The notes beneath the pieces are model-generated. The model saw only the letters and a program-made list of their open reading frames with translations, made no database searches and was not told where the DNA came from. Positions 20,819-33,148 of a DNA stretch of 64,000 nucleotides are shown here, piece after piece; position 1 is the stretch's first letter; each line of letters starts with the position of its first letter. The position numbers and the translations under genes were made by a program. Source of the DNA: Blattamonas nauphoetae (Eukaryota > Preaxostyla > Oxymonadida). Where the stretch lies: assembly GCA_033064195.1 (NCBI GenBank), contig JARBJD010000156.1, positions 104,155-168,154 of the forward strand, written 5' to 3'.

Positions 20819-23800
20819 ATGGGGAAGCCAGATCAGGAGCTGGGCAATCTCCTGAAAACACTTCATGGATTTCGGAAGAAAAATGTCACAACAGGGTGGC
20901 TTCCGACTGTTCGCCAACTTGTCGATGCAATTCCCGAAGATCAACCTTTTTCAGTCAAAGATGATAAATGTCTTCGGGACCTCTTCTTTTTCCTGAAGGA
21001 ATCGACTACTCAGGAGGAAGTCACCGAAATTGTTAGTCTTCTTCGGAAACTTCTGTGTTCGCAGTTGGTTTTTGAGGTCTGTTTCTCTGCCATTTAATTT
21101 CGCCTGATGTTCTAGTCTCTGACAAACGAAAAGAATGCAGATTTATCGTATACAGCTATTCTGTCCCATCCATCCCCAGAAGTCGTGACTACGACAATCT
21201 TTTCACTCTACAACATCATTGAAATCGGGTACGTCGTCGATGCGCCCTCAAAAAAGCTTGTAGAACGAGAGACCAATAATAAAAGATTCTTATGCAACTC
21301 AGGAGGGTTTCGACATGTGATGGAGATGGCACTCCTCACAGCGGAGAATTCAAGCGAAGATCACATCGTCTCGCTTTGTTTGGGACTTTTTGTTTCTTCT
21401 TTCTGCATCCGAACATTCTCAACGGATTTTTCAACTATGTTGGATATTGCGGCTGTCCTTGAAAGCAATTTCTTGTTTCTTCTCCACTTGACGCGTCCCA
21501 CACTCCCCGAACTCTCCGAGCAATCACAAAACGGGTCTGAGGAGATGGTTGTGGACAAGTCAAGCTGGATGAACAACTATACTCCTCGAATCCAGGCTAT
21601 GACGCTTCTCAGACACTTGATTCTCTTCTCCCCACCACACACTGTCAAACAGCTCCAAGACCGCGCTTTTCGCTGCGGTGCGATGGGCTGGCTTCTTTTC
21701 GGGGCATGTTCTCCGCCTGTGGCCATCACACAGCCCCGCTCGCAAGAAAAGGAAGACACAAGCTGGATGAGCACGTCGATCGCGGCTGAGGCGAACGCTG
21801 TGGGGAGCTCAGCCGCTCTGCACATCCGCGATTGCTGCAGAGACCTGTTCTTCCTCCTCTCGTCGCCCGCCTCGATCGAACACTACCTCGTCTCCCTCCT
21901 TCCGCAGAGTCTGTACATCTCCGCCCTCGTCCCTGCTCCCCTCCACCCCGCACAGACACACCGCACACACCTCTTCACTCCACTCGACACGAAGGACAAG
22001 CAGAGCGAGCCTCTCCAACTCCAACCGTCGTCCATCGCCCACCCTCTCCTCACCAGCGCCCAACACCCCTTCGTCAACCGACACCCGCGTGCGATGCCTC
22101 CCTCGTTCCCTCTGCTCCACCCAATCAACCTCGCCGACATCAATATCTCGCCTTTCTACGAGCCAGCACACGCCACTTCCACGTCCCTCACGTGGCACGA
22201 ACCGAACTATCTGCTGTCGCCGTTCATCCTCCCACCGTCCTCGTTCTGGGCGATGTCTTCACCTTATTTCTTCTACCACAACATGTCGCCCTCCGCCAAC
22301 TCCAACCCGCACACCAGACACACCAACGGGTGGGACACGTTTGATCAGTGGAACATCTCCGACAAGAAGCTGCGGCAGAGGGAGAGGCAGTCGTCGGTCC
22401 ACGCGCTGTGGGTGCTGCGCGATCTCATCGAAAGCTACACCACGCTCGTCTCGTTCTCGGCGCAGGAGACCCAACGACGCATCGCACTCAAGCTCAGACA
22501 GCTTGCGAAAGACTTCCAAGCAAAGACGAAGACATCCCCACGCACGACCACAGAGAACATCGATGACAGGACAGAATCACCGTCCGAGCAGACAAAGGAC
22601 GACCCTCAGCACACAACACAACATCCTCTTCCGAATCCGTTCCGTCCAAACAGCGACGACGCAGTGAAGTGGACAGCGGTGGACGCGGACGGGTCAGGAC
22701 GAGATTTGGGCGATCCACTCTTCCTCGCCGATTGGGATCGAGCGTTGTCGCAGGCAAAGAAGGACGGGCTGGATGTGAAGGAGGGCGAGAAAATGTCGAA
22801 ACTGCATCACTTCGAGCACACCGCAGCAACTTTCCTGCACACCCTCATCCGCGACAGGATGCAGAGCGAGCAGAACGCGAAGGACGCTCTTTCCAAACAA
22901 GGCAAGTCAACAGCCAAACACTCGAAGACGTCGAGCAAGCCTCAAATCACAGACTACTTCACCGAAGCGCACTCGAAGGATTTTGAGGATGCTCAGATTC
23001 TGACAGTGGCTGACAAGCGGGGACACTCTCTTCTTTCGCCAGTCGGAAGAATGGTGAAGGAGGCCACACTGACCAAGTATGGCTGCGGGGAGAAGTCGTC
23101 GTGGTTGGAGGACCTGCTCGAATCGGAGCGAGAGCTGGGGTGTCTTCCCATCCCCTTCCTTCCAATCAACAGCGGCGCCTTTTGGGCGATGTTCGACTCG
23201 GACACTCGCTCGCCTGTGCTCGTGTGGGGCGAGAAAGACAGACAAGAACTCGTCTCGTTCCTCCGCAACGAAATGGAAGACTACGCCAAACTCTGCGCGA
23301 CTGCCAACAAGGCGACTGATGCTGCGATGAAAGAGGACGCCACGTTCACTCTCGACCCCGACATAGTCAGCACGTACTCCGTCGAGGAGTCGGTCAAGTC
23401 GGTGATGGTGGATGGGAAGCCCGCCTTCGTGTTTCCTTCGTCGATGCAATACCAGTCGCACGCGAATCTGAACAAGTACAAGCGATCGTTCGCTTTTCAG
23501 CCGTCGGAGTCGAAGGCATTCAGCCAGGCTCAGTCAAGCAACGACAAGTCCCATCCCGCCCTCGCGACGACACAGGGCACCATCACAAGCACGCTCCTCC
23601 ATCCCCCGCTGGTCATCTTCCCACCTGCGCCGACTCTCTCACACCCGCGACTCGTGTTCACGTCTTCGCTGTCGCACGTGAAGGTGGGCGAGTATTACAT
23701 CGACGTGCTGATGGAGGAGTACGCCCCTGTCCTCTTCCTCGTCCATCAGCACTCTGTCGAGAACGTCGCTCAGTTGCTCGCGTCGGATGAACGACGAAAA

Positions 23801-26800
23801 GCGGGAGCAAGCAAAACAACAACAGGCTCTGCTGAACGACCGCCTGCTCTCTCCGCCGAACAACTGGAAGCCACACCAACAACACAGCACATCGACACCA
23901 TGCGAGGAATCGACGATTGTTCTCAGTTTGCGAGGTCCCTGTTTGCGGTGTCCAACCCCCTTCTCCTCGCGGAGGAGCTGATGAAGCGGATCGAATGCCT
24001 CGGACGAGTGTTCGGCTATCTCGAGCAGGGCCTTGCTGAGTCCTTCGACATTCAGAGCTCGAAAACATCGTCGCTCTCGTTCGCTGCTCTCCCCGACTTG
24101 GAAAGCTCGCTCGCAACAATGCGCAGCTCTCAGTCGCTTCAGTACGACTTGTCTGTGCTGCACATTCTGCTCCGATTCTGCGTTGCTCTGAGCCGACTCT
24201 ATCCGCAGACGAGGCCGGCGCTGTCTGTCATCATCCTCTCCTCCATCGTCAGCCAGAGCGTCTCTCTCATCCACACCATCCAGCGCACCGCAGCAGGACG
24301 GGAGTCGAGCGAGCAGTTCGCTGAGCATGCTGAGTTCGAGTTGTTGGTGATTGATTACTGCGTGAAGATCTGCACCACGTCCTTCGCCCTCATCTACACT
24401 CTCATCCACTCGTCGAAAGCTCGCCTGCTCTCCTTCAAAGACAAGAACGGCCTCGCGCTGGTCTTCTCCTTCTTCAACGTCGCCCCCTTCCTCTCCACGC
24501 TCTACCCGGTCTCGTCGACTGTCCAGCCTGACGACTCCCTTCTCGCCCGATCTGCTCCGCGGCAGAAGACCCAATCCCCAGTCCCTCTCGTCTCAATCAG
24601 CCGCATCGAGTCTGCCCTGTCTCATCCAATCTCGTTCCCAAAGGCTCACCGTGTCATCGTGTCGCTTGGCTCGCTCATCCCGCTCTTCGCGTCCAACCAG
24701 ATGTTCCCTCTCTCGATCGGCCCTCGCTCGTTCCTCTACCAAAGCCAGATCAGCCGCTACAACCGCTCCGCCACAACGAAGGACAACTTCGACGTGCTGA
24801 ACCACCTCTTCAAAGTGTTCCTGCACGACATGCCCCCACTCTCCCTCGCCTCTCTCCCCTTCGCCCCGACGAAAGCCACACTCGCCCGCATCGCCAAGTT
24901 GTACACTTCTGCATCCTCACCTGACGCACGCGAGGCGGTCAAGATGGAGATGTCGGTCCTGATCAAGCGAATGTCGCAGTACGCAGAGAGGAGACACGCT
25001 CGCGAGGAGAAGTGGAACGAGCTTGCGAGCATTCACAGTCAAGACCGCCATTCGAGGCAGTTTGGATGTGCAGTATGCACGGCCATGATCCAGCTGGGGA
25101 AGGAAGAGTCAGCCGACTTCGAAGCCACACGTGCCTCGCTCTATCTCCACCTCAACACTGCCATCAAGCTGAAGCAGAGACCGCCCAACAGCTTCTGCAA
25201 CATGCAGAGCGCGGTGGGCAGGTGGAACGTGATCAAAACGTCGGCGGATGCGGACTTCGACGAGACGGAGTTCAGAGACGAGCGAGTGTCGTCGTTCATC
25301 CTTTCATACCACGACGACAAACTCGACTTGCACGGAAACCCGATCACCCACGCGAAAGAGGAGACCGCAGAAGACGCCACAGACGAGGAGCTCGACACTC
25401 CTTCCCCGTCCAGCGCGATGGACGATCGAAAGTCTGAATCACCACACCTCAAGCAGACACCCGCCCTTTCCCCGTCCATATCGACACAGGCTACCACTCC
25501 GCCATCTCCCACCACGCCGGGCACGTTCCCACGACTCGCCTCGAGACCAGTCTCACAGCGTGCACTGGCCATCTCATCACCGTCACTCCCTCGCGGCCAG
25601 TCTTCACTTGCACGCTCGTCGTCGTTCACTCTCCAAGACACACCCACTCCATTCTCCGACAGTGTCCCGTCGGAGGCGGAGGAAGGACAAGCGACCGACC
25701 TCACGACTCAACTTCAGGATGAAGAAGACGACGAGAACTTCGACGCGATGGACGAGTTCCGACAGTTCTCGCTGCAGAAGTCGTTTGGTGGGCGAGGCTC
25801 GGAGTGGGGAGGAGCATCCAGCGGCGGACGCGGCGGGCTCCTCACAAATCTGTTTGCCTGCTTCCCTCTCTCCATCCCTCCCCACGCCGATGCCCAGAAG
25901 ACGAACGACATGGCGTTCCCTCCGTCCACTCGCCTGAAGATGCACAAAGAGGAGGTCGACCTTGTTTCTGCTGTGCAGTACGTGTGCATGATCACCGACC
26001 TCCTTCTGAAGGACGACATGGTCACCTTCGACGACACAACTCGATCCGGGTCAGTCTCGCCGTACTCCGAAGCTCTCCACATCATCTCCCGCTGCCTCCT
26101 CACCCCGTCTCCCGTTGCACGCTCAGCTGTCTTCGTCCTCCTCCTCTCTCTCTTCCGCGCCGACAAGGTGAGGAAGGTGGGCGAGATGTATCAGACGTGC
26201 ATGGTCGAGTCGGGTCTCGTCCACTTCACCCTTTCTGCCCTCCGCTTCGGAGTGACTGCCGAGCACTGCGCGTTCCTCAAGTACCTCGTCGTGGTCGAGA
26301 ATGCCTGGGCGTCTGCGGCGACGAAGGCGGAGTGTTCGTATGTCGATCCCGACGAGGCCATCACTCTTTCCTTCGGATCCAACAAAGAGTTCATGGCGTT
26401 CTTCAAGCCGCATGGGACTTCATCTTTCGTTCCGTTCATTTCCAAGTGCCTCCCTCCCAACCTCCTCTCCACGCTGTTTGTGTGCTCCCCCAAAGCACCG
26501 TCCTCTGACCCGCTGATCCACCTGTCGCCACTCCCCTTCCCGTCCACGTACGTCCCCCCCTCGCCCACCGCCCTGCTCATCTCCGACCACCACTCCATCC
26601 CCCTCACTGCCTTCACCGAATACTTCAACGCCGCCTTCTTCCCATCCACCAGCTCTGTCGCTCTTGATTCCTTTGCAGTCTCGCAGCGTCTTTGGACACC
26701 GCAGGCTGTGTCTACTCTCAACGCCACGACAGACCTCCTTCTCGACTCGTTCTTTGCGAAGTGGGAGGCGAACCCGTTCAGCACGTTCATCCACACCACT

Positions 26801-29800
26801 CCGCCTGTCCTCCTCGACACCGTCTGCATCAACACCCGCGAGTCCTTCCTCTCCCTTCTGAAGCAGATCCGTGCGATGCCGCTCATTCCTCTCTTCACTC
26901 CGCTCCACTCCCCTCTCACCATCCCCCATCCCCCACTCTGCATCGTTGATTATTCTCCATCTCTCGCAGCTGATGTTTTCCTTTCGCCGTCGTTCAGCCT
27001 CACCTCTGTCCAGTCTCTGTTCACTTCGCTTTTCGAGGACAGCTGGCAGAACGGCGCTGTGCCCTCTCCGCTCTTCTTCCGCGGATTCATGCGCAGTCTG
27101 CAGATTCCGAAGACAGAAGAGCTCGTCCTCCCAACGTGGCCGTCGCTGGTCACTCCCTCACTCGCCATGAAGCAGCACGATTCTCTGAGTCGGATGTTCG
27201 AAGACTCGCCGGCGCATCTGATGTTCCTGCAGAACGTGTCCTTCCCCATTCTCACGTTCCTGCGAAGCGACGAGATGGCCGAGCTCTCGTCTGTGTCTGA
27301 CCTCCGCGGGACAGGAATCCTCCTCTCCGACTTGATTGAGCAGATTGTCATGTCGGAAGACCTGACCCAGCCGCGGCTGAGTCTCTTTGAAGGCCCTCAG
27401 ACGAGCGCCACGCCGTCTCGTGTCCCTCTCGCAGCGGCCTGTCTGCAGACACTGATCTGCCTTCTCACTGTTGATCCCACCCTTCCCCTCCTCTTCACAC
27501 CCGAGGACCAGTGCAACATCTTCAACATCAACTTCATTCTGCACGCACTCAAACTCCTCCTCGCCCACTCCGAGATCATGCTCAACTCGTCCGGCGCAGA
27601 GAGCCCTCTCTCGCAGTCGGCCTCTCTGACCTCGCCCACTCCGAGCTCGCAGGAGCTGTTCGGCGACTCCCTCTTCCTCCCGTTCCTCCTGTCGCCTCTG
27701 CTGCACTACCTCCACGCAGTCCTGTCTGTCTCGCTGCTGCACCCACTCGGACCGAACGAGCGCTCGCTCATCGAACAGTTTGTGGACGAGGACGGTGTCA
27801 TCATTCTGCACCGCTTGTACTGCATCGTGTTCTCTCCGCTGCTCGTCGGGTATCTGGACGTTCTGACGCAGCGCCAGACAAATTCGGACATCCTCAAGAC
27901 GCCATTCTCGCAGCAATTCCTCGCCAGCTTCACGTCGACGCTCTTCCACCTCCTCTCCATCATCATGCTGTCCTACGAGAACCTCACCAAGCAGCAGACA
28001 CTCTCGTTCTCGAAGGGGCACAAATCGGCAGGCCCGCTGGGGAAGGAATTCAAGTCCAAGTTTGATCTTCCAAACGTCTTCAAGAGCCCGACGAACAGCC
28101 ACAAGGCTCAATCAGCGTCAGAATCCTTCACTCTTGTTGATGACAGCGATCTCCTCCTTCTGAAGGAGAACGACCAGAAAGCTGAACCAGCACGCGTTCT
28201 CTCGCCGACTGCTCGAACAAGTCCAACCGCGAACCCGCCACTGCGCCTGTTCAACCCGCGCCAGTCGCTCCGAATGAGCATCGTCCGCCAGCCCACTCCC
28301 GTCACTCCGCAGAAGTTCACCGCCGGACGAAGCACACCTCCGCTGGACGACAGCCTCCCCGAAGAGATCTCAGGCGACATGAGGCTCGCGTTTGTCCAAC
28401 ATCCAGCCACCCGCTTCGAAAGCGACGACTCCGACTCCGAACCGCCTCCTCCGCCGTCAGAGCCACCGTCGCCAGGACCACCCACGCCTGAGCCGACATC
28501 TCCACCGGAGAACGAGGAGTGGGAGTCTGACGTGCTGCTTCCTTCGCCGCCGCAGACGATGCCGACACTCACTCAGCGGAGACAGCGGATGCTCCTCGTG
28601 TCTGTGCAGATCATCACACACTCGCTGTCGCTCCTCATCCCGCCTGTCTGCGATGACTTCACACGGCTGCTCAACTTGGGCACGAATCGAGCATCGCCGA
28701 ACGAGAAAGCGAGCGAGGAACGAATTGTCGATCCGACGCAGATTCCAGACACCATCCCGCTCTCCGTCGTCCTCGACTCGACGCAGCAGTTCACGTTCGA
28801 CATGAGCGCTGCTCGGAAAGGATACAACGTCGGACACGACGCTGTGCTCCACACGCTCCTTCACTACTCGCTCGCAGCGTTCTTGATGCTCTTCAACGAG
28901 GCCTTCCACGCAACATCGTTCAATCTGACGCAGAATCCACAGCGGATGGAGACACTGCTGATTGTGGACAGACACGACCCTCGTCTGAACCAAGTCTCGA
29001 ATGACGCGTTCAACGAGGCCGAAGCAGAAGCAGTGAAGACGAAGAAGTCGTCGTCGGGTCTGCTGTACATCTCCGCCATCGAAGAGAACCTCATCCCCGG
29101 CCTGCTCTTCATCGCACTGTACATGCCTGCCACTCTCCCCGTTCCCGACTACGCGCCCCTCCCGCCCATGTCCATCTCGTTCGGAGGGTCGAAGGAGCAG
29201 GCCTTCCCCGAGAGTGCAACGAAGCCGCTGCACTACCTGTCGTCGATGCTGACCATCCCGACACCGTCGCTGCTCGCCTTCGAAGCCATGCGAGCTCTGT
29301 ACTTCCTCCTCAAATGCAACAAGACAGCCATCGACCGCGCGTTCACCCATCTCCACGTGAACTCGATTCCGGAGATCCCGCGTGCCTTCAAGACGCAGCT
29401 GGTGAAGAACAGCGGGATCTTCTACGCGTGGCGTGTGGGGCAGGACGAGACAGCGAAGACGGAGTTCCAAATCAGAAAGGGGAAGCTGCGGTGGGAGGCC
29501 GATCGGCTGGTCCCTCCCGCTCAACTCCGCCGGCTGCAGCAGGAGTGGTTTGGACAGAAAAGGAAGCGAGGCGAGAAAGTGGAGGGCGAAGGCGAGGGAG
29601 ACGAAGCTGATGGGGTTCCCGCTGGCCCCGTCGCCATCACCACCGACCATCTGAAGCATTACACAGACTGGCGGAAGAAGCAGCGAGAACGCAACACAGT
29701 CGAGCGTGCTGACCTCGAGCCAGAAGTGCCGTCGTTCTACTCGTCCGGCAACCAAATGGCGTCGCTGGGGATGGTCGAGGTGGACGGCGACGAGACGGTC

Positions 29801-30214
29801 CTCTTGGCCGAGCGAGCGAAGCTGGTGCTGTCGTACGCTGGGCTGTTCGACGAGCTGGGGAAGAAGAAGACGGAAGACTCGATTCTGTACGATGGGGATG
29901 TGCCGTGGATGGAGGACGAACTTCGGATTGTGTTTGGGATGCTGTCTGACCTGGTGCAGTTCATCCGGCGGAAGAAGAAGGACGTGATCCTCTCTGAAGA
30001 CGCCACTGTCGCGTCTCTCGCCAAACGCGAGAAGAAGTCGAAGAAGAAGAACGACGACGAGCCGACGACGACGCGAACGTCCGAAGACTCTGCCAACTGG
30101 GTGGACATCAAGAACCTGAAGCAGGAGATCACAGCCATGAAGGGCACGGAGAAGGTGAAGCTCTCCGCCTATCTTCGGGCAATGGCCAATCTGCTTCCGG
30201 ACTCCCAAGATTAA
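20819..30214 (+). CDS. Giant unknown protein, 3118 residues, helical repeat-like
   Basis: Exon 1 (20819-21076, MGKPDQELGNLLK) joins in phase through a 39-nt intron (21077-21115) to a 9.1-kb open frame. The first ~400 residues (LRKLLCSQLVFE..., VCHVMEMALL-like helices, FVSSFCIRTFSTDF) and long stretches later look like amphipathic helix pairs, as in HEAT/ARM solenoids. These alternate with low-complexity loops rich in Ser, Pro, Thr and acidic residues, and a proline tract around 28440-28500. The last 250 residues are charged, with KKKSKKKNDDE and a final helix. No catalytic motif was found. The coding strand is strongly C/T-rich inside the gene and less so at the ends. A scaffold, trafficking or ubiquitin-pathway giant is imaginable, but no family is recognised. 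Confidence 0.8.
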
Positions 30215-30326
30215 GTCATGTTTCTCTGTTTTTCATTGCTTTCCATATCATTGTTTTCTTGCCGACTATCACTGACGAATCGAAGAGAGAAATGAAAGAG
30301 GAAAGTGTGAAGTGGAATATTCTGCC

Positions 30327-32361
30327 TTATTCATCCATCGGGACAGCAATCGTTCCTCCAACCATCAGCGGCGAGGACACAACTTCAACTGACTCTATCT
30401 CGACTGCATCGTTCTTCCAGCAGATGCTCACAGCGAATCGGAAGGGAACTGGGATGTTCGTGAAGAAGACTGGCTGTGTCTCTCCATCTTGTGACAGTTT
30501 CAGTGTTCGGTTTCCTTCTCGCCCATCCGCCTCCAATTCAACTCGTTGACCCTTTCTTCCTCCCAAACATGCTGATCCTTTGTGGTTTTTTTTCGTGTTT
30601 TGTATGGCAAATCGAACATTTGGATACAATTCCCATCCTGCTCCTCCCTTCAGATTGTGAAATAAGTCTGTGAGAGCCTCGTTGCTCAGATTGGACGTGA
30701 TGATCCCAACTGTGAAATTACTTGTCGGTATTGTTCTGATTGTGAGCGACAGACGAGCCACAACTGCCCCAAACTCGAACGAGACAAGCGAAGAAAAAAA
30801 ACGTTTTTCTGTTTTGATGAAGACATTTTTAGATATTGTCCATTCTCTTCGGCCAAACAGTTCGATCGCTGATGCTCCGATTTGAGATCGCTGTACAGTT
30901 CCGAGTCTGAGTTCACGTCGCCCCTCAGTTCCACCGTCCTCATCTTCATTCTCTCCATCTGCTGCGCTAGACCGAGACTCACCCTGCATCGATACAATCG
31001 TCGGATGCCCTTGTTTCTGTCTCCCCAACTTCGCTTCAGCTGTTTGTCTTTCCGATTCCCATTCGGCCAGTCTCTCTTTCAGACTTTTCAGTTCTGCTTC
31101 CATTCGTTTGTTCGTCTCTACTGCTTGCTTCCATTTCGCCTCTATGGAGTGGAGTTCTTTCTTCAATGCCTCTTTCTCGGATGTGTGTTCTTTGTCGTCG
31201 GCGTCTTTCAGTCTCCAAAGTGCTGAAGGAGTGTTCACAAGGCAACGAAACACTCCAAATGAACATAATTGAGAAATCGTCACTCGAGTCTCGGGGTTCT
31301 GAACAGAAAACAAGAAAAAAAGTAATAATGAAGAAAATGAAGATGAAACAAAGATAGAGAAAAGATAAAAGAATCAAAGAAACAAACGGGATCCAACATT
31401 CGCATCAGAAGCGCTCGTTCTTCTCCTCCACAATCTGACCCAATCTGAGAAACACGGAATAACCCAATCTCACGAATCAATCGAGCTGCATTCTGACTCT
31501 TGAAAGGCGGTTCTCCAAACAGAAGCCAGTGAAGAACAATCCCCAACGCCCACACATCCGATGAGCACGTCGCCCTTCCTGTTTCCGATTCCATTCGTTC
31601 CGGCGACACATACAGTTGAGACATCACCGAACGCGTGCTGCTCACATCTTCCGATTCCGCTGCCCCCAAATCACCTGAATCAACAAAACAGACAAACAAC
31701 AAGAAACATGAAAAAATGAGAAAGAAGAAAAAGACAAACACAGTTTGAAGTGCCCACCATCGAAAAGAAGAATGTTCTCCATCTTCACATCTCCATGTGC
31801 TGTCGACCCACTTTCGTGGTTGTGCATCAAGTTCAGCGCAGACGAAACATCCACCATCACTCGATAAACAACCTCAAATAACAAGAAACACAAACACAAC
31901 AATAATCAATCCGAGAACAACATCCAACCCAAAGAACAACGAAATCAACAACAATCAACGAGAAAATAACATTTCAAAAACAAACTTCGCGAGCCACAAG
32001 AACTCCACGGGATGTGTGATCTCGAACGATATCTGCAAGCGATTGTCCTCCCAGTTCCATCACAATCACTTTCAAATTATCCATCGATGCAATCTCTTTC
32101 AATTTCACAATCCAATCACAACCAAACTTTCGAAGTCGATTAACTTCACGATCTATTCGTTCCTTGTCTTTAGCCGTCACATACTGTATTATCTTTCCCG
32201 CGTAATGTTCTTGAGTTGAATTCTCCATCATTTCAACAACACTCCCGAAGCCTCCAGAGTTGATCACACGCAAGAACGAATCTGTACAAAGACAACATCA
32301 GACTCCTTCAAATGAGAGAAAGGAACACACATCCATCGGGGACCTTCACAGTCTCTGACAT
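30327..32361 (-). CDS. NEK-like protein kinase with coiled coil and beta-rich C-domain
   Basis: Five exons (32331-32361, 31986-32281, 31740-31872, 31388-31674, 30327-31298) join in phase and give 572 residues; the introns are 49, 113, 65 and 89 nt. Kinase motifs are present: glycine loop NSGGFGSVVE, VAIK-like HYAGKIIQY, catalytic loop AHGDVKMENILL (HRD is HGD, with the catalytic Asp kept), DFG as CDLG, SPE in place of APE, SSDVWALGIVLHWLLFGEPP, and the closing Arg in NPETRVT. It should be active, since Lys, Asp and the DLG Asp remain. A coiled coil (about 100 residues) follows, then a beta-rich domain of about 180 residues ending GGTIAVPMDE, which recalls SPRY/galectin-like sandwiches but is unassigned. 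NEK kinases regulate mitosis and flagella. The C-domain may target substrates. Confidence 0.82.
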
Positions 32362-33148
32362 TTTGATCAATCGCTGGTTTGAATTGAGAAATGAAAGATC
32401 AAACCACAACGTCTCTCAACTCCACCGTTTGTGATGAAAAACAGTCAATCGTTCTGATCTGTCGACCCCACTAGTGCATTATTCGCCTGTCGCATATCAG
32501 GATGTGATGATGATGTTATCCTGTTCATCCTCCACAAAACATGGTCTATCTTTGGATGTAATGCATTCATCGTCTCTTTTCTCTCGATCTGACTTATCTA
32601 GCTCCTCTCGCAGGTCCTCCCTCTTCTTTTCATGCCCAATCGAACTGTTCACACTGCCAGACACCCACAAGACTTCAAAAAACCATCCAGAATCTTCCCG
32701 ACAAAAAAAGGAATAAACACTATGATTTGCAGACGGTGCAAGAGTGTATCTAGATGAAAATGTTGTGAGATATAACTGGAATGTGCATCTTGGCGACTTT
32801 GGGAGATGATTCGTTGAATTAGCATTTGTTCAGCAAAAACCAAAGACACTCTTCTTCAAAAACCCTCTAAAACTCTAGCAAAGCAGGAGAGAGAAGAAGG
32901 GCTGCTTGGTGAACAGATTTTTCTGCTTTCGCTTCCATTTTAATCTGAGTGAAAGTGTTTGACGATGAAATGTCTTCTATCAAACTTTGAGCAATTTTTG
33001 TGGAACAAAAAGGGAGTTCTGTCTTGGGAGATAATGAAACAAACATTCTTCAATTACATAAACTACACCACACAGAGAATGAGTGATGATTTTTGATTGA
33101 CAATGAGAACGAGCTACTTCCCATTGATTTGAGATCAGAGCTTTGAAA
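32362..33148. other. 787-bp divergent intergenic region
   Basis: This lies between the start of the NEK-like kinase (minus) and the start of the 3766-residue gene (plus). It is AT-richer than its neighbours. A short minus-strand frame at 32649-32849 has no support. It presumably holds both promoters; no specific site was identified. Confidence 0.4.

Noticed and set aside
21229-21302. A GTACGT...CTCAG intron in the 3118-residue gene
   Set aside because: It is 74 nt long, and removing it would throw the downstream 9 kb out of frame; unspliced, the frame stays open.
28457-30208. 583-residue minus-strand frame inside the 3118-residue gene
   Set aside because: GC-rich codons on the real strand leave few stops opposite. 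It has Arg/Leu/His-rich shadow composition and no motif.
32649-32849. 66-residue minus frame in the kinase/giant-gene spacer
   Set aside because: No homology, no splice partner and low-complexity context.
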